64,000 bases of DNA from Pseudonocardia sp. N23. GTDB taxonomy: Bacteria > Actinomycetota > Actinomycetes > Mycobacteriales > Pseudonocardiaceae. Numbering within the stretch: the stretch's first letter is position 1; each line of letters begins with the position of its first letter. Of the stretch, positions 24,899 through 33,180 are shown piece by piece. The position numbers and the translations under genes are program-made. Location of the stretch: NCBI RefSeq assembly GCF_002583555.1, contig NZ_BEGX01000077.1:178217-242216 (forward strand), in the 5' to 3' direction. The notes below the pieces were generated by a model, which was not told the DNA's origin, did not search any database, and worked only from the letters and a program-made list of their open reading frames with translations.

Positions 24899-26796
24899 GA
24901 GGAGTGCCCGTTCACGTAGCGGCCGAGCGCCGAGATCGGGAAGACCATCCGGTACAGGTGGTAGCGGATGTAGAACGCGCCGGGGAAACCGGTCCCGGTG
25001 TAGAGCGTCTCCTCCCACGACCCGTCGGGCAGCTGGGTGTCGACGAGGTACCGCACGCCGCGTTCCACGGCGTCGGAGCTCTCCCCGGCCGCCAGCAGCG
25101 CGAGCAGTGCCCACGCCGTCTGCGACGGGGTCGAGGCGCCCCGCCCGATCCAGGACGGGTCCTCGTAGGAGCGCAGGTCCTCGCCCCAGCCGCCGTCGTC
25201 GTTCTGGTGACGTTCGAGCCAGCCGACGGCCCGGCGGACCGGCGGGGCATCGGCATCGATGCCCGCGGCGACGAGCGCGGGGACGACACCGCCGGTGCCG
25301 TAGACGTGGTTGGCGCCCCAGCGGCCGAACCAGGAGCCGTCGCGCTCCTGAGCGGCGAGCAGCCAGTCGACGCCGCGGCGGCACTCCTCGGTGGCGGCCA
25401 GCCCCTCGGCGGCCATCATCTCCACGACGTGCGCGGTGACGTCGGCGGACGGCGGGTCGATGACGGCGCCGAAGTCGCAGAACGGCAGCTTGGTGACGAG
25501 CACACGGGTGTTGTCGGCGTCGAAGGCGCCCCAGCCACCGTCGCGCGACTGCATGCCGATCGTCCAGGCGACGCCGCGGTCGACCGCCGCCCGGAGCCGC
25601 TGCGGGTCGGGGTGGGTGACGCGGCGCAGCGCGAGGACGACCTCGGCGGTGTCGTCGGTGTCGGGGTAGCCGTCGTTGTCGAACTCGAACGCCCAGCCGC
25701 CGGGGGCGAGGTCGGGGCGGCGCACGGACCAGTCGCCGCGGACGTCCGGGATCTCCTCGGCGAGCATCCAGTCGGTGGCGGCCAGGACGTCGGGGTCGTC
25801 GGCGGGGACACCGGCGTCGAGCAGCGCGGTCACGGCCAGGCACGTGTCCCACACCGGCGACTGGCACGCCTCGAGCCGCCGCACGGTGCCCTCGGGGGTC
25901 TCCTCGCGCACCAGGAACCGGTCGAGGCCCCGGATGCCCGCGGCGACGGCGGGGTGGTCGAGCGGGTAGCCCAGCAGGTGCAGGGCCAGCAGCGAGTACA
26001 CCCACGGCGGCTGGATGCCGCCCCACGAGCCGTCGGCCTCCTGGCGGGCCAGCACCCACTCCGCGGCCCGGCGCATCGCGAGCCTGCGGACGCCCCGCAG
26101 AGGGCGCCGCGAGTAGGCGTGCAACACCCGGTCGAGCCGCTGGAACGCCCCCGTCCAGGTCCACGGCTTGGCGAGCGGTTCCGCGGCCGCGCCGGTGCGC
26201 AGCTCGTCGACACCGAAGGGCAGCGGGCGGCAGGGCCGCAGCGTTGCGACGACCGTGAGCGGGACGACGGTCTGGCGGGCCCAGCACGCCCAGTCGTAGA
26301 CGTTGAGCGGGAACCACGTCGGCAGGAAGATCAGCTCGGGGGGCATGTCGGGGAGCTCGTCCCACGACCACGCGCCGAACAGCGCCATCCAGATCCGGGT
26401 GAAGACGCGGCTGCGTTCGAGCCCGCCCTCGGCCCGCACGAACGTCTGCGCCGACCGCATGTGCGGGTCCGCGGGGTCGTCGCCGGCAAGCCGCAGCGCC
26501 ACCCACGCCTCGATGGTCGTCGACAGGTCGGCGGGACCGTCCTGGAAGGTCGCCCAGCTGCCGTCGGCGCGCTGCCGGGACCGGATCCAGCGGGCCGCCT
26601 CCAGGGTCTCGGTGTCGGTGCGGATGCCGAGGAACTCGCGCAGGAGGAGGTCCTCGGCGTCCATGGTCACGTTGGTCTCGAGCTCGCCCTGCCACCAGCC
26701 GTCGGGGTGGCGGCCGGCGCGCAGGAACGCGACGGCCGCGTCCAGCGAGGCCTGCGGCGTGCGGGTCGCGAGGTGCTCCGGCGCCGTGAGGGTCAT
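24895..26796 (-). CDS. shc: Squalene-hopene cyclase
   Basis: 633 aa, normal length. It cyclises squalene to hopene/hopanol at the membrane. The protonating motif is D379-T-D-D382-T-A. QW repeats are spread through the protein ('GSWATFQDGPADLST', 'GSWGGIQPPWVYS', 'GGWGAFDADNTRV', 'GSWFGRWGANHVYG', 'GGWGEDLRSYED', 'GSWEETLYTGTGFP'). Start ATG 26796 overlaps the prenyl synthase stop by one base. It lies between the prenyl synthase and the HpnG-IspH fusion, so the squalene route runs through the operon in order. Confidence 0.96.
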   Translation of the reverse strand: MTLTAPEHLATRTPQASLDAAVAFLRAGRHPDGWWQGELETNVTMDAEDLLLREFLGIRTDTETLEAARWIRSRQRADGSWATFQDGPADLSTTIEAWVALRLAGDDPADPHMRSAQTFVRAEGGLERSRVFTRIWMALFGAWSWDELPDMPPELIFLPTWFPLNVYDWACWARQTVVPLTVVATLRPCRPLPFGVDELRTGAAAEPLAKPWTWTGAFQRLDRVLHAYSRRPLRGVRRLAMRRAAEWVLARQEADGSWGGIQPPWVYSLLALHLLGYPLDHPAVAAGIRGLDRFLVREETPEGTVRRLEACQSPVWDTCLAVTALLDAGVPADDPDVLAATDWMLAEEIPDVRGDWSVRRPDLAPGGWAFEFDNDGYPDTDDTAEVVLALRRVTHPDPQRLRAAVDRGVAWTIGMQSRDGGWGAFDADNTRVLVTKLPFCDFGAVIDPPSADVTAHVVEMMAAEGLAATEECRRGVDWLLAAQERDGSWFGRWGANHVYGTGGVVPALVAAGIDADAPPVRRAVGWLERHQNDDGGWGEDLRSYEDPSWIGRGASTPSQTAWALLALLAAGESSDAVERGVRYLVDTQLPDGSWEETLYTGTGFPGAFYIRYHLYRMVFPISALGRYVNGHSS

Positions 26797-27839
26797 CAGA
26801 ACTCCCTGTCGACGAGGTGGTGGGCCAACGCGACGAGCTCTCCCGTGGGTACGGGTGCGAGCCCGGCGCCGGTCACGGCGCCGAGGGCCAGGTCGCGGCG
26901 GCGGCGTGCCTCGGCGGCCGCCCATTCCCGGCCCCCGCCCGCCGCGACCAGCCGCGCCGCGGCGTGCAGCTCGTCCTCCGCGGGTTCGCCCTCCGTCGCC
27001 AACCAGCGCGCGAGCTCCCGGCCGGCCTCGCCGCCGTTGCGGATCGCGAACGTCACCGGCAGCGACTTCTTGCGCGACCGGAGATCGGACAGCACAGGCT
27101 TGCCGGTGACCGCCGGGTCGCCCCAGATGCCCAGCAGGTCGTCGACCAGCTGGAACGCCGTCCCGACCTCGTGGCCGTAGGTGTGCAGTGCCTCGGTCTG
27201 CGCGGCCGGGGCACCGGCCAGCACCGCACCGATCGACGCGCTCGCCGCGAGCAGCGACCCGGTCTTGCCCGACGCCATCGACAGGCACTCGGCCACACCG
27301 ACGTCGTCGCGGGTCTCGAACGCCAGGTCCTCGGCCTGGCCCCGGATCAGCTCCCGGGTGGTGACGGCCAGCAGTGCCGCGGCGGCCGCGGCATGCGCCG
27401 ACGGCGCCTCCAGCAGCACCTCCTGCGCGAGCGCGAGCATCGCGTCGCCGCACAGGATCGCCGACGACGCGCCCCACTGCACCCACACCGTGGTGCGGTG
27501 CCGCCGCTCGGCGTCGCCGTCCATCAGGTCGTCGTGCAACAGCGAGAAGTTGTGCACCAGCTCGACCGCGACCGCACCCGGGACACCCGTGTCGACGTCG
27601 GCGCCCGCCGCGGTGGCCGAGAGCAGCGCCAGCGCAGGCCGCACGGCCTTGCCCCCACCGGCGCCGGGCGAGCCGTCGAGCTCGGTCCAGCCCAGGTGGT
27701 AGCGGGCCTGGGTGCGGCTGGCGTCGTCGAGCCGGTCGACGGCGGCCTGCAGGGCCGGGGTGACGACGTCGCGGCCACGGCGCAGCACCTCGGTGGCGAC
27801 ATCGCGGTGGTCGCTCGACCGGCCCAGGGTCGCGGTCAT
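26796..27839 (-). CDS. Polyprenyl diphosphate synthase (FPP/GGPP type)
   Basis: 347 aa. The first aspartate-rich motif is 'DDLMD' (103-107), the second 'DDLLG' (233-237) with a further Asp at 241, and the basic residues 'GGKAVRP' lie upstream. These enzymes condense IPP with allylic diphosphates; within a hopanoid operon the product is most likely farnesyl diphosphate for squalene. The Ala-rich residues before the first motif do not allow a firm chain-length call. Start ATG 27839 overlaps the hpnE stop (ATGA). The C-terminus ends one base into the cyclase start. Confidence 0.9.
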   Translation of the reverse strand: MTATLGRSSDHRDVATEVLRRGRDVVTPALQAAVDRLDDASRTQARYHLGWTELDGSPGAGGGKAVRPALALLSATAAGADVDTGVPGAVAVELVHNFSLLHDDLMDGDAERRHRTTVWVQWGASSAILCGDAMLALAQEVLLEAPSAHAAAAAALLAVTTRELIRGQAEDLAFETRDDVGVAECLSMASGKTGSLLAASASIGAVLAGAPAAQTEALHTYGHEVGTAFQLVDDLLGIWGDPAVTGKPVLSDLRSRKKSLPVTFAIRNGGEAGRELARWLATEGEPAEDELHAAARLVAAGGGREWAAAEARRRRDLALGAVTGAGLAPVPTGELVALAHHLVDREF

Positions 27840-29248
27840 GCCGCCACCCCCGCGGCGACGACGGGCCGGGCGAGTGCGGCCGCGGCGGCCGCATCCCCGC
27901 TGCGGACCGCGCCCTCCATCGTCGCGGGCCAGCCGGTGGCGGTCCACGCCCCGGCGACGCTCAGGCCGGGCAGGTTCGTGACCGGCCCGGGTCGCAGCGC
28001 GGCCTGCCCGGGCCCGGCGCGGAAGGTGGCGTGCGGCTCACGCGTCACGAAGAAGTCCAGCACCCGTGCGTGTGCCGCGGCCGGGAGGACGGCGGTCAGC
28101 GCGGGCAGCATCAGCTCCCGCAGCGCCGCCAGCGGGAGGCCGACGAGATCGTCGGCCGCCGACAGCGACACCGCCACGTACTGGGCGCCCGGCGGGTGCG
28201 CGGCGCGTGCCCCCGACGACGCGGTGCGGTCGAACATCCACTGCACCGGGCTGTCGACGGCGGCGGCGAAAGGGTGGTGCAGCACCCGGCGGTCGTAGAC
28301 GACGTGCACGTCGACGATCGGGGAGCTGCCCAGGCGATCCGCCCACTCCGCGGGGAGACCGAGCGCGCCCTCCGGCAGCAGCCGGGCGGCGACGCTGGGC
28401 GGGACGGCGGACACGATCCGGTCGACCACGAGCTCCTCCTCTCCGCCGGGCCCGGGATCGCCGGGTCCGGCCTGCGCGTGTGCGGCCTGCGCGTGGGTGA
28501 GGGCGATCCGCCACCCGTCGTGGCCCCTCGTGAGCGTCCGGACCTTCGCCGAGGTCCGGACGTCGACGCCTGCGGTGACCAGGGCCCGGCGGGCGGCGTC
28601 GTCGTGGAGCCGGCCCAGCGGGACCCGTGCCCAGCCGACGTCGCCCGCGGCTGCGTCGGTGAGCAGGCCCAGCTGGAACACCGTCGCGGCCAGGGCGAGC
28701 GAGGCGTCGGCGGCGCGGGCGTTGAGCGTCGCGACGCCGACGAGGTCCCACAGCGTCTGCACGGCCCGCGGCCGCTGCCCGTGCGCGGCGAGCCAGTCAC
28801 CGAAGCTGCGGGCGTCGACGGCCGGGTCGTCCGGGTCGACGCGGCCCAGCGCGAGCGCGCCGCGCAGCACCCGCAGCCGGTCGGCGAGCGGCATCGGGCC
28901 GTAGCGCGCCAGCGCGGCGCCCAGGTGCAGCGGCGCGGGCAGCCCGGACCGGCGCAGCCGCGCGGGCCGGGCACCCGGGGCGAGGACCGGGATGTCGAGG
29001 CGGTCCTGCAGCTCCACGTCGTCGCGGACCCCGAGGCGGTCCAGGAAGGCCAGGTAGGAGGTGCAACAGCGCAGGACGACGTGCTGGCCGGTGTCGACGT
29101 CGAGCTCACCGCGACGGAACGACCCGGCGACGCCGCCGAGCCGCGCCCGCGACTCCCACAACGTCACCGCTGCGCCGGCGTCCGCGCAGCGCAGCGCAGC
29201 GGCGACCCCGGCTAGCCCGCCTCCGACCACCCCCACGTGCACGGTCAC
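27836..29248 (-). CDS. hpnE: Hydroxysqualene dehydroxylase / squalene-associated FAD oxidoreductase HpnE
   Basis: 470 aa. The N-terminal dinucleotide-binding motif 'VGVVGGGLAGVAAAL' with 'WESRARLGGVAGSF' marks the FAD-dependent amine oxidase/desaturase superfamily. 'DTGQHVVLRCC' and the C-terminal 'LSVAGAWTATGWPATMEGAVRSG' are typical of HpnE, which reduces hydroxysqualene to squalene after HpnC and HpnD. GTG 29248 puts the FAD motif three residues from the N-terminus and overlaps the hpnD stop by 4 nt. Confidence 0.92.
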   Translation of the reverse strand: MTVHVGVVGGGLAGVAAALRCADAGAAVTLWESRARLGGVAGSFRRGELDVDTGQHVVLRCCTSYLAFLDRLGVRDDVELQDRLDIPVLAPGARPARLRRSGLPAPLHLGAALARYGPMPLADRLRVLRGALALGRVDPDDPAVDARSFGDWLAAHGQRPRAVQTLWDLVGVATLNARAADASLALAATVFQLGLLTDAAAGDVGWARVPLGRLHDDAARRALVTAGVDVRTSAKVRTLTRGHDGWRIALTHAQAAHAQAGPGDPGPGGEEELVVDRIVSAVPPSVAARLLPEGALGLPAEWADRLGSSPIVDVHVVYDRRVLHHPFAAAVDSPVQWMFDRTASSGARAAHPPGAQYVAVSLSAADDLVGLPLAALRELMLPALTAVLPAAAHARVLDFFVTREPHATFRAGPGQAALRPGPVTNLPGLSVAGAWTATGWPATMEGAVRSGDAAAAAALARPVVAAGVAA

Positions 29249-30177
29249 GCCCGCACACCCCCCGGCGCCCGCCCGGCCAGCGCACGCACCGCGACGCCGA
29301 TCTTCTGCCGGCCCGACAGGGACCGGCGCTGGTGGTAGACCGACGGCGGGTCGGCGGCGATGTCCTCGAGGAGCTGCCGGTAGATCCCGGCCATCGCGGT
29401 CGCGCAGGCGGCGCTGCGCCGGTCGAGCAGGGGGACCAGCCGCAGCCCGTCTGCGTACCAGCCGCGGGCCCGTTCGGCGGCGAACCGGACGAGCTCCGCG
29501 AGCGCGCCGTCCGGGTCGGTCAGGTTGCCGTGCTCGTCGAGGCGCAGGTCGACGCCGAACCGGGCGAGCTCGCCGGTCGGCAGGTAGATGCGGCCGTTCT
29601 GCAGGTCCTCGCGGATGTCGCGCAGGATGTTCGTCTGCTGCAGCGCGATGCCCAGCGCGTCGGCGAACGCGGGTGCCTGCGGGTCCGGCCGGGAGCCGAA
29701 GATGCCCAGGCACAGCCGCCCCACCGAGCCCGCCACCTGCCGGCAGTAGCCGGCCATGTCGTCGAAGGTGGCGTAGGGCGCGCTCGCGCCGGGTTCGTCG
29801 TCCATCCGCACGTCGGCCTCGACACCGTCGACCAGCTCGTCGAACGCTCCGAGCGGGATCGGGTAGTGCCGGGCCGCGTCGGTGACGGCGACCAGCACCG
29901 GGTCGTGCGGGTCGGGGTCGGCCTCACGGGCGTGGCGCACCGAGTCGCGCACCTGCTCCAGGGCAGCGAGCTTCCCCGCGGTCGACGGGTCTCCACCGGC
30001 GTCCCCGTCGCCGATGTCGTCGATGCGTCTGGCCAGCGCGTAGACCGCCGAGAGCGCCGCACGCTTACCGGGGGGCAGCAGCCGGATGCCGTAGTAGAAG
30101 TTCCGCGCCTGGTCCCGGGTGATCGCCTCGCTCGCCGCGTAGGCGTGGTCGAGGGGGCTGGACGGGCTGCGGCTCAT
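29245..30177 (-). CDS. hpnD: Presqualene diphosphate synthase HpnD
   Basis: 310 aa, trans-isoprenyl diphosphate synthase (squalene/phytoene synthase) fold. The two aspartate motifs are 'RRIDDIGDGD' and 'NILRDIREDLQNGRIYLP', with 'SVGRLCLGIFG' between. HpnD joins two farnesyl diphosphates to presqualene diphosphate. The start ATG 30177 overlaps the hpnC stop by 4 nt. The second motif is complete here, unlike in the partner HpnC. Confidence 0.92.
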   Translation of the reverse strand: MSRSPSSPLDHAYAASEAITRDQARNFYYGIRLLPPGKRAALSAVYALARRIDDIGDGDAGGDPSTAGKLAALEQVRDSVRHAREADPDPHDPVLVAVTDAARHYPIPLGAFDELVDGVEADVRMDDEPGASAPYATFDDMAGYCRQVAGSVGRLCLGIFGSRPDPQAPAFADALGIALQQTNILRDIREDLQNGRIYLPTGELARFGVDLRLDEHGNLTDPDGALAELVRFAAERARGWYADGLRLVPLLDRRSAACATAMAGIYRQLLEDIAADPPSVYHQRRSLSGRQKIGVAVRALAGRAPGGVRA

Positions 30178-31193
30178 ACGGCGCTCCGGTCTCGTCGTGT
30201 GTTCCGGTCTCGTCCTGTGCTCCGTGCTACGGCACGTCGTACGGCAGCCGGGGTCACCGTGCCGGCGAGGTCGCGCGCCAGGTGCCGGACGACGTCGCGG
30301 CGCTGCGTCTGCGGGCTGCCGGCCAGGACGTCGAAGTCGTTGCGCCGCAATGCATCGGCGGCGGCACGGCCGCCCGCCGCATAGCCTGCGACGGCGACCC
30401 GGGCCCAGCCCCGCAGTCCGGCGATCAGCGGCGCGCCGTCGTCGAGCAACGCGCACGCGCGGCCGGTGACCTCGGCCAGCAGGGCCCGCAGCCCCGGGGA
30501 GGTGTGCGGGTCGTCCAGATCGGACTCGGCCACGCCGAACGCCTCCAGGTCGGCGACGGGCAGGTAGACCCGGCCCCGGGCACGGTCCTCCGCGACGTCC
30601 TGGCAGTGCTCCAGGATCTGCAGGGCCGTGCAGATGCAGTCGGACCAGCGCTGCAGGTCGGACCCGGGAGGCGCGTCCACACCGAACACCGCCAGCACCA
30701 TGCGCCCGATCGGGTCCGCCGAGAGCACGCAGTACCCGAGCAGGTCGTCCCACGTGCGGTACCGCGTGACGTACTGGTCGGCGAGGTTCGCCGCGACGAG
30801 CCGTTCGAACGGTTCCCGCGTCAGCCCGCACGCCCGCGCCGTCGGCACCAGGCGGCGCAGGACCGGCTCCCCGGGGCCCGCACCGTCGTCCCAGACCCGG
30901 CGCAGGTCGGTGCAGAACCCGTGCAGCCGGGCCGTCCGGTCGGCGGCCTCCTCCGGCGTGACCGGGCGCGGACCCCCTTGGGCGGAAGGGGATTCGTCGG
31001 GTCTGTCGTCGCCGTCGCCGATGTCGTCGATGACCCGGACGACGTCGTAGACCGCTCGCAGATGCGCACGGGTGGCTCCCGGCAGCACCCGCAGTGCCAC
31101 CGGGAAGTTCTCGGACCGCTCCGCGTGCCGCAGCCGGGCCTCCGACGGCCCGGTCGCGGTCACCGGCGCCGCCCCCGTCCGCCGATCTCCCAC
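30174..31193 (-). CDS. hpnC: Hydroxysqualene synthase HpnC
   Basis: 339 aa, paralogue of HpnD. Motifs: 'ENFPVALRVLP', 'VRVIDDIGDGDD' and 'EHCQDVAEDRARGRVYLP' (the second motif is QDVAED). HpnC converts presqualene diphosphate to hydroxysqualene. GTG 31193 was chosen because a -35/-10 pair lies just upstream; GTG 31163 is an alternative. It is the first gene of the operon that runs through hpnH. A short Pro/Ser-rich insert follows the first Asp motif. Confidence 0.9.
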   Translation of the reverse strand: MGDRRTGAAPVTATGPSEARLRHAERSENFPVALRVLPGATRAHLRAVYDVVRVIDDIGDGDDRPDESPSAQGGPRPVTPEEAADRTARLHGFCTDLRRVWDDGAGPGEPVLRRLVPTARACGLTREPFERLVAANLADQYVTRYRTWDDLLGYCVLSADPIGRMVLAVFGVDAPPGSDLQRWSDCICTALQILEHCQDVAEDRARGRVYLPVADLEAFGVAESDLDDPHTSPGLRALLAEVTGRACALLDDGAPLIAGLRGWARVAVAGYAAGGRAAADALRRNDFDVLAGSPQTQRRDVVRHLARDLAGTVTPAAVRRAVARSTGRDRNTRRDRSAV

Positions 31194-31238
31194 GGGTCGA
31201 ATCCTGCTCCCGTGATCAGTCGATCTCTGCGCACCTGC

Positions 31239-31277
31239 GGTTAATTCTGGACGTCCGGTCTTGTCACATCCTGATAA
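31239..31277. promoter_or_regulatory. Divergent promoter region of the hopanoid operon and PucR-type gene
   Basis: On the minus strand GTGACA (31267-31262) and TTAACC (31244-31239) are separated by 17 bp and would give a ~40-nt leader for hpnC. On the plus strand TGGACG (31248-31253) and TGATAA (31272-31277) are 18 bp apart and would start transcription at GTG 31283, a leaderless mRNA. An 8-bp palindrome GGACGTCC (31249-31256) lies inside both. The regulator may therefore control the hopanoid operon. All inferred from consensus. Confidence 0.45.
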
Positions 31278-31282
31278 ATCAC

Positions 31283-32512
31283 GTGAGTGAAGTAGCCCGA
31301 CAGGCGTACAAAAGATGCGTGGACGTTCAGGACCCGTCCCTGACCGAGTTGCTGCCGGTGCTGGCGGACCGCCTTCCCGTGCTGCTCGCCGAGGTGCGCT
31401 CCGCACTCGGCGAGGAGTGGCCCGACTACGCCGATTTCCTCGACGAGCACGAGGTCGAGGTCGCCGTCGCCGCGGACGCCGCGCTGCGCCGCCTCGTCAC
31501 CATGGCCGAGTCCCCGCCCACCGACGACGGCATCGGTCCCGAGTTGTTCGAGGAGATCGGCCGCATCCAGTGGCGTGAGGGCCGCGACCTGTCCACGCTG
31601 CTCGGGGCCTACCAGGTCGGGGCCCGGGTCTGCTGGCACCACGTCTCCGCCGCCGCCGTCGAGATCGGCGTCGAGCCCCGCACGTTGGCCTCGCTGGCCG
31701 AGGCCGTGTTCTTCTTCGTCGACAGGCTGTCCTCGTCGTCGGCGCGCGGCTACGTCCTCGAACAGTCCGAGGAGTCCGCCACCCGCGAACGCCAGCGCGA
31801 CGAGCTGGTCGGGCTGCTGCTGTCCGACCGCGCGGACCAGGCGGCCGTCCGCGCCGCCGCCGCCCGCGCGGGCTGGACGGTGCCGACCGAGGTCGGGGTC
31901 GTCCTCATCCAGCGCGACAGCCCGATCGGGCACCGGGTCCTCGCCCGCATGGACGCCTCCTGTCTCGTGTTCAGCCGGCCGCCGCTGCTCGGCGCGATCG
32001 TCCCCGACCCGTCGCGACCCGGCCTGCGCCGCCGGCTCGGGCTGCTGCTGCGCGGCGCGGACGCCGTCATCGGCGTGGCCGTGCCGCCCCACCAGCTGCC
32101 CGCGAGCCTGCACGTCGCCGAGATCGCCGCCCGGCTGCAGCGCACCGGGCTCCTCACCGACGACCCCGTCTTCACCGACGAGCACCTCGACGCGATCATC
32201 GTCCACCGCGAACCCCGGCTCCTCGAGGCGCTGCGCAGGCAGGTGCTGAGCCCGCTGGAGGAGTCGACGCCGTCGTCGCGGGAACGGCTCGTCGAGACCC
32301 TCGAGGCGTGGCTGCGGCACATGGGCGACCGCCAGGCCATCGCCGCCGAGCTGCACGTCCACCCGCAGACCGTGCGCTACCGCCTCGCGAAGCTGCACGA
32401 GCTGTTCGGCGCCGACCTCGACGACCCAGAGGTGCGCGCCCGGCTGATGCTGGCCCTGTCGTGGGGGGAGCCGCGGTCGGTGCCGTCGCCGGAGCCGGTC
32501 ACCCCGGCGTGA
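31283..32512 (+). CDS. PucR/CdaR-type helix-turn-helix regulator
   Basis: 409 aa. The N-terminal ~170 residues are a RsbRD-like helical sensor ('GRIQWREGRDLSTLLGAYQVGARVCW'), the middle a GGDEF-like CdaR segment, and the C-terminal ~60 residues a PucR HTH ('RQAIAAELHVHPQTVRYRLAKL'). Such proteins are one-component transcription activators. It is divergent from hpnC with a shared promoter region, so it is the local candidate for control of hopanoid synthesis. Start GTG 31283 is chosen with the leaderless promoter; GTG 31319 is also possible. Its last 14 nt overlap the convergent aldolase gene. Confidence 0.85.
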   Translation: MSEVARQAYKRCVDVQDPSLTELLPVLADRLPVLLAEVRSALGEEWPDYADFLDEHEVEVAVAADAALRRLVTMAESPPTDDGIGPELFEEIGRIQWREGRDLSTLLGAYQVGARVCWHHVSAAAVEIGVEPRTLASLAEAVFFFVDRLSSSSARGYVLEQSEESATRERQRDELVGLLLSDRADQAAVRAAAARAGWTVPTEVGVVLIQRDSPIGHRVLARMDASCLVFSRPPLLGAIVPDPSRPGLRRRLGLLLRGADAVIGVAVPPHQLPASLHVAEIAARLQRTGLLTDDPVFTDEHLDAIIVHREPRLLEALRRQVLSPLEESTPSSRERLVETLEAWLRHMGDRQAIAAELHVHPQTVRYRLAKLHELFGADLDDPEVRARLMLALSWGEPRSVPSPEPVTPA

Positions 32513-33161
32513 CCTCGCCCGGACGCTGCCCGTAGCCGCGGAGCAGGGCGGCGACCCGGTCGATCTCCTCGGGAGGCAGCAGTCGTGGCGTTCCCGCCAG
32601 GCTGGCCTGGTGCCACAGCCGGCACAGCCACTCCAGGTACAGGCTCCGCGTGTACGCCGTCGGCAGGTCGGGGCCGTACGTCGTCGCGCCGTGGTTGCGC
32701 AGGATCACCGCGGTGCGCCCGGCCATCGCCACGACGCTCGCCTCCGCCAGCTCGGACGTCCCGTACGTCGCGTACGGCGCCACGCGCACCGGGCCGCCCA
32801 GCGCCGCGACCATGTAGTGCACCGCGGGCAGCTCGTCGAGCAGCAGCGACACCGTCGTCGCGTACAGGGGATGGGTGTGGACCACCGCGCCGGCGTCGGT
32901 GCCCCGGTAGACCGCGAGGTGCATCGGCAGCTCGCTCGACGCCACCACCCCGGCCGTCGCGGCGTCGGCCGGGTGCCCGTCCATGTCGACGACACACACC
33001 CCCGCCGCCGTCAGCGACTCGTAGGCCACACCGCTCGGTGTGACCGCCACCAGGTCGCCCACCCGCACGCTGATGTTCCCCGACGTCGCGACGGTCAGGT
33101 CGTCGTCGCGCATCCGCAGGCAGTGCTCGACGACGGCCTCGCGCGCTTCCCGCAGCAGCAT
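32499..33161 (-). CDS. Class II aldolase (FucA/AraD type)
   Basis: 220 aa, the size of L-fuculose-phosphate aldolase. 'TSGNISVRVGDLVAVTPSG' is the phosphate-binding segment; zinc ligands are in 'VVHTHPLYATT' and 'NHGATTYG'. The enzyme would cleave or epimerise a phosphorylated sugar. It is divergent from an FGGY sugar kinase with start codons that abut, so the pair likely catabolises one sugar: the kinase phosphorylates, the aldolase splits. The exact sugar is not readable. The ATG has no clear Shine-Dalgarno sequence. Confidence 0.87.
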   Translation of the reverse strand: MLLREAREAVVEHCLRMRDDDLTVATSGNISVRVGDLVAVTPSGVAYESLTAAGVCVVDMDGHPADAATAGVVASSELPMHLAVYRGTDAGAVVHTHPLYATTVSLLLDELPAVHYMVAALGGPVRVAPYATYGTSELAEASVVAMAGRTAVILRNHGATTYGPDLPTAYTRSLYLEWLCRLWHQASLAGTPRLLPPEEIDRVAALLRGYGQRPGEVTPG

Positions 33162-33164
33162 GGT

Positions 33165-33172
33165 CGATATCG
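33165..33172. promoter_or_regulatory. CGATATCG dyad between abutting divergent starts
   Basis: The symmetric 8-bp element lies 4 bp upstream of the aldolase ATG (33161, minus) and 8 bp upstream of the kinase GTG (33181, plus). Neither start has an RBS. GATATC could serve as a -10 element in both directions for leaderless transcripts. Weak but position-specific. Confidence 0.35.
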
Positions 33173-33180
33173 TCGCCGCC

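Noticed and set aside
26797-27894. Upstream extension of the cyclase frame
   Set aside because: The extra residues are an out-of-frame reading of the prenyl synthase; cyclase homology starts at ATG 26796.
31186-31212. tRNA T-arm-like GGGTCGAATCC near the hpnC start
   Set aside because: No acceptor stem, D-arm or anticodon arm around it; it is the leader and first codons of hpnC.
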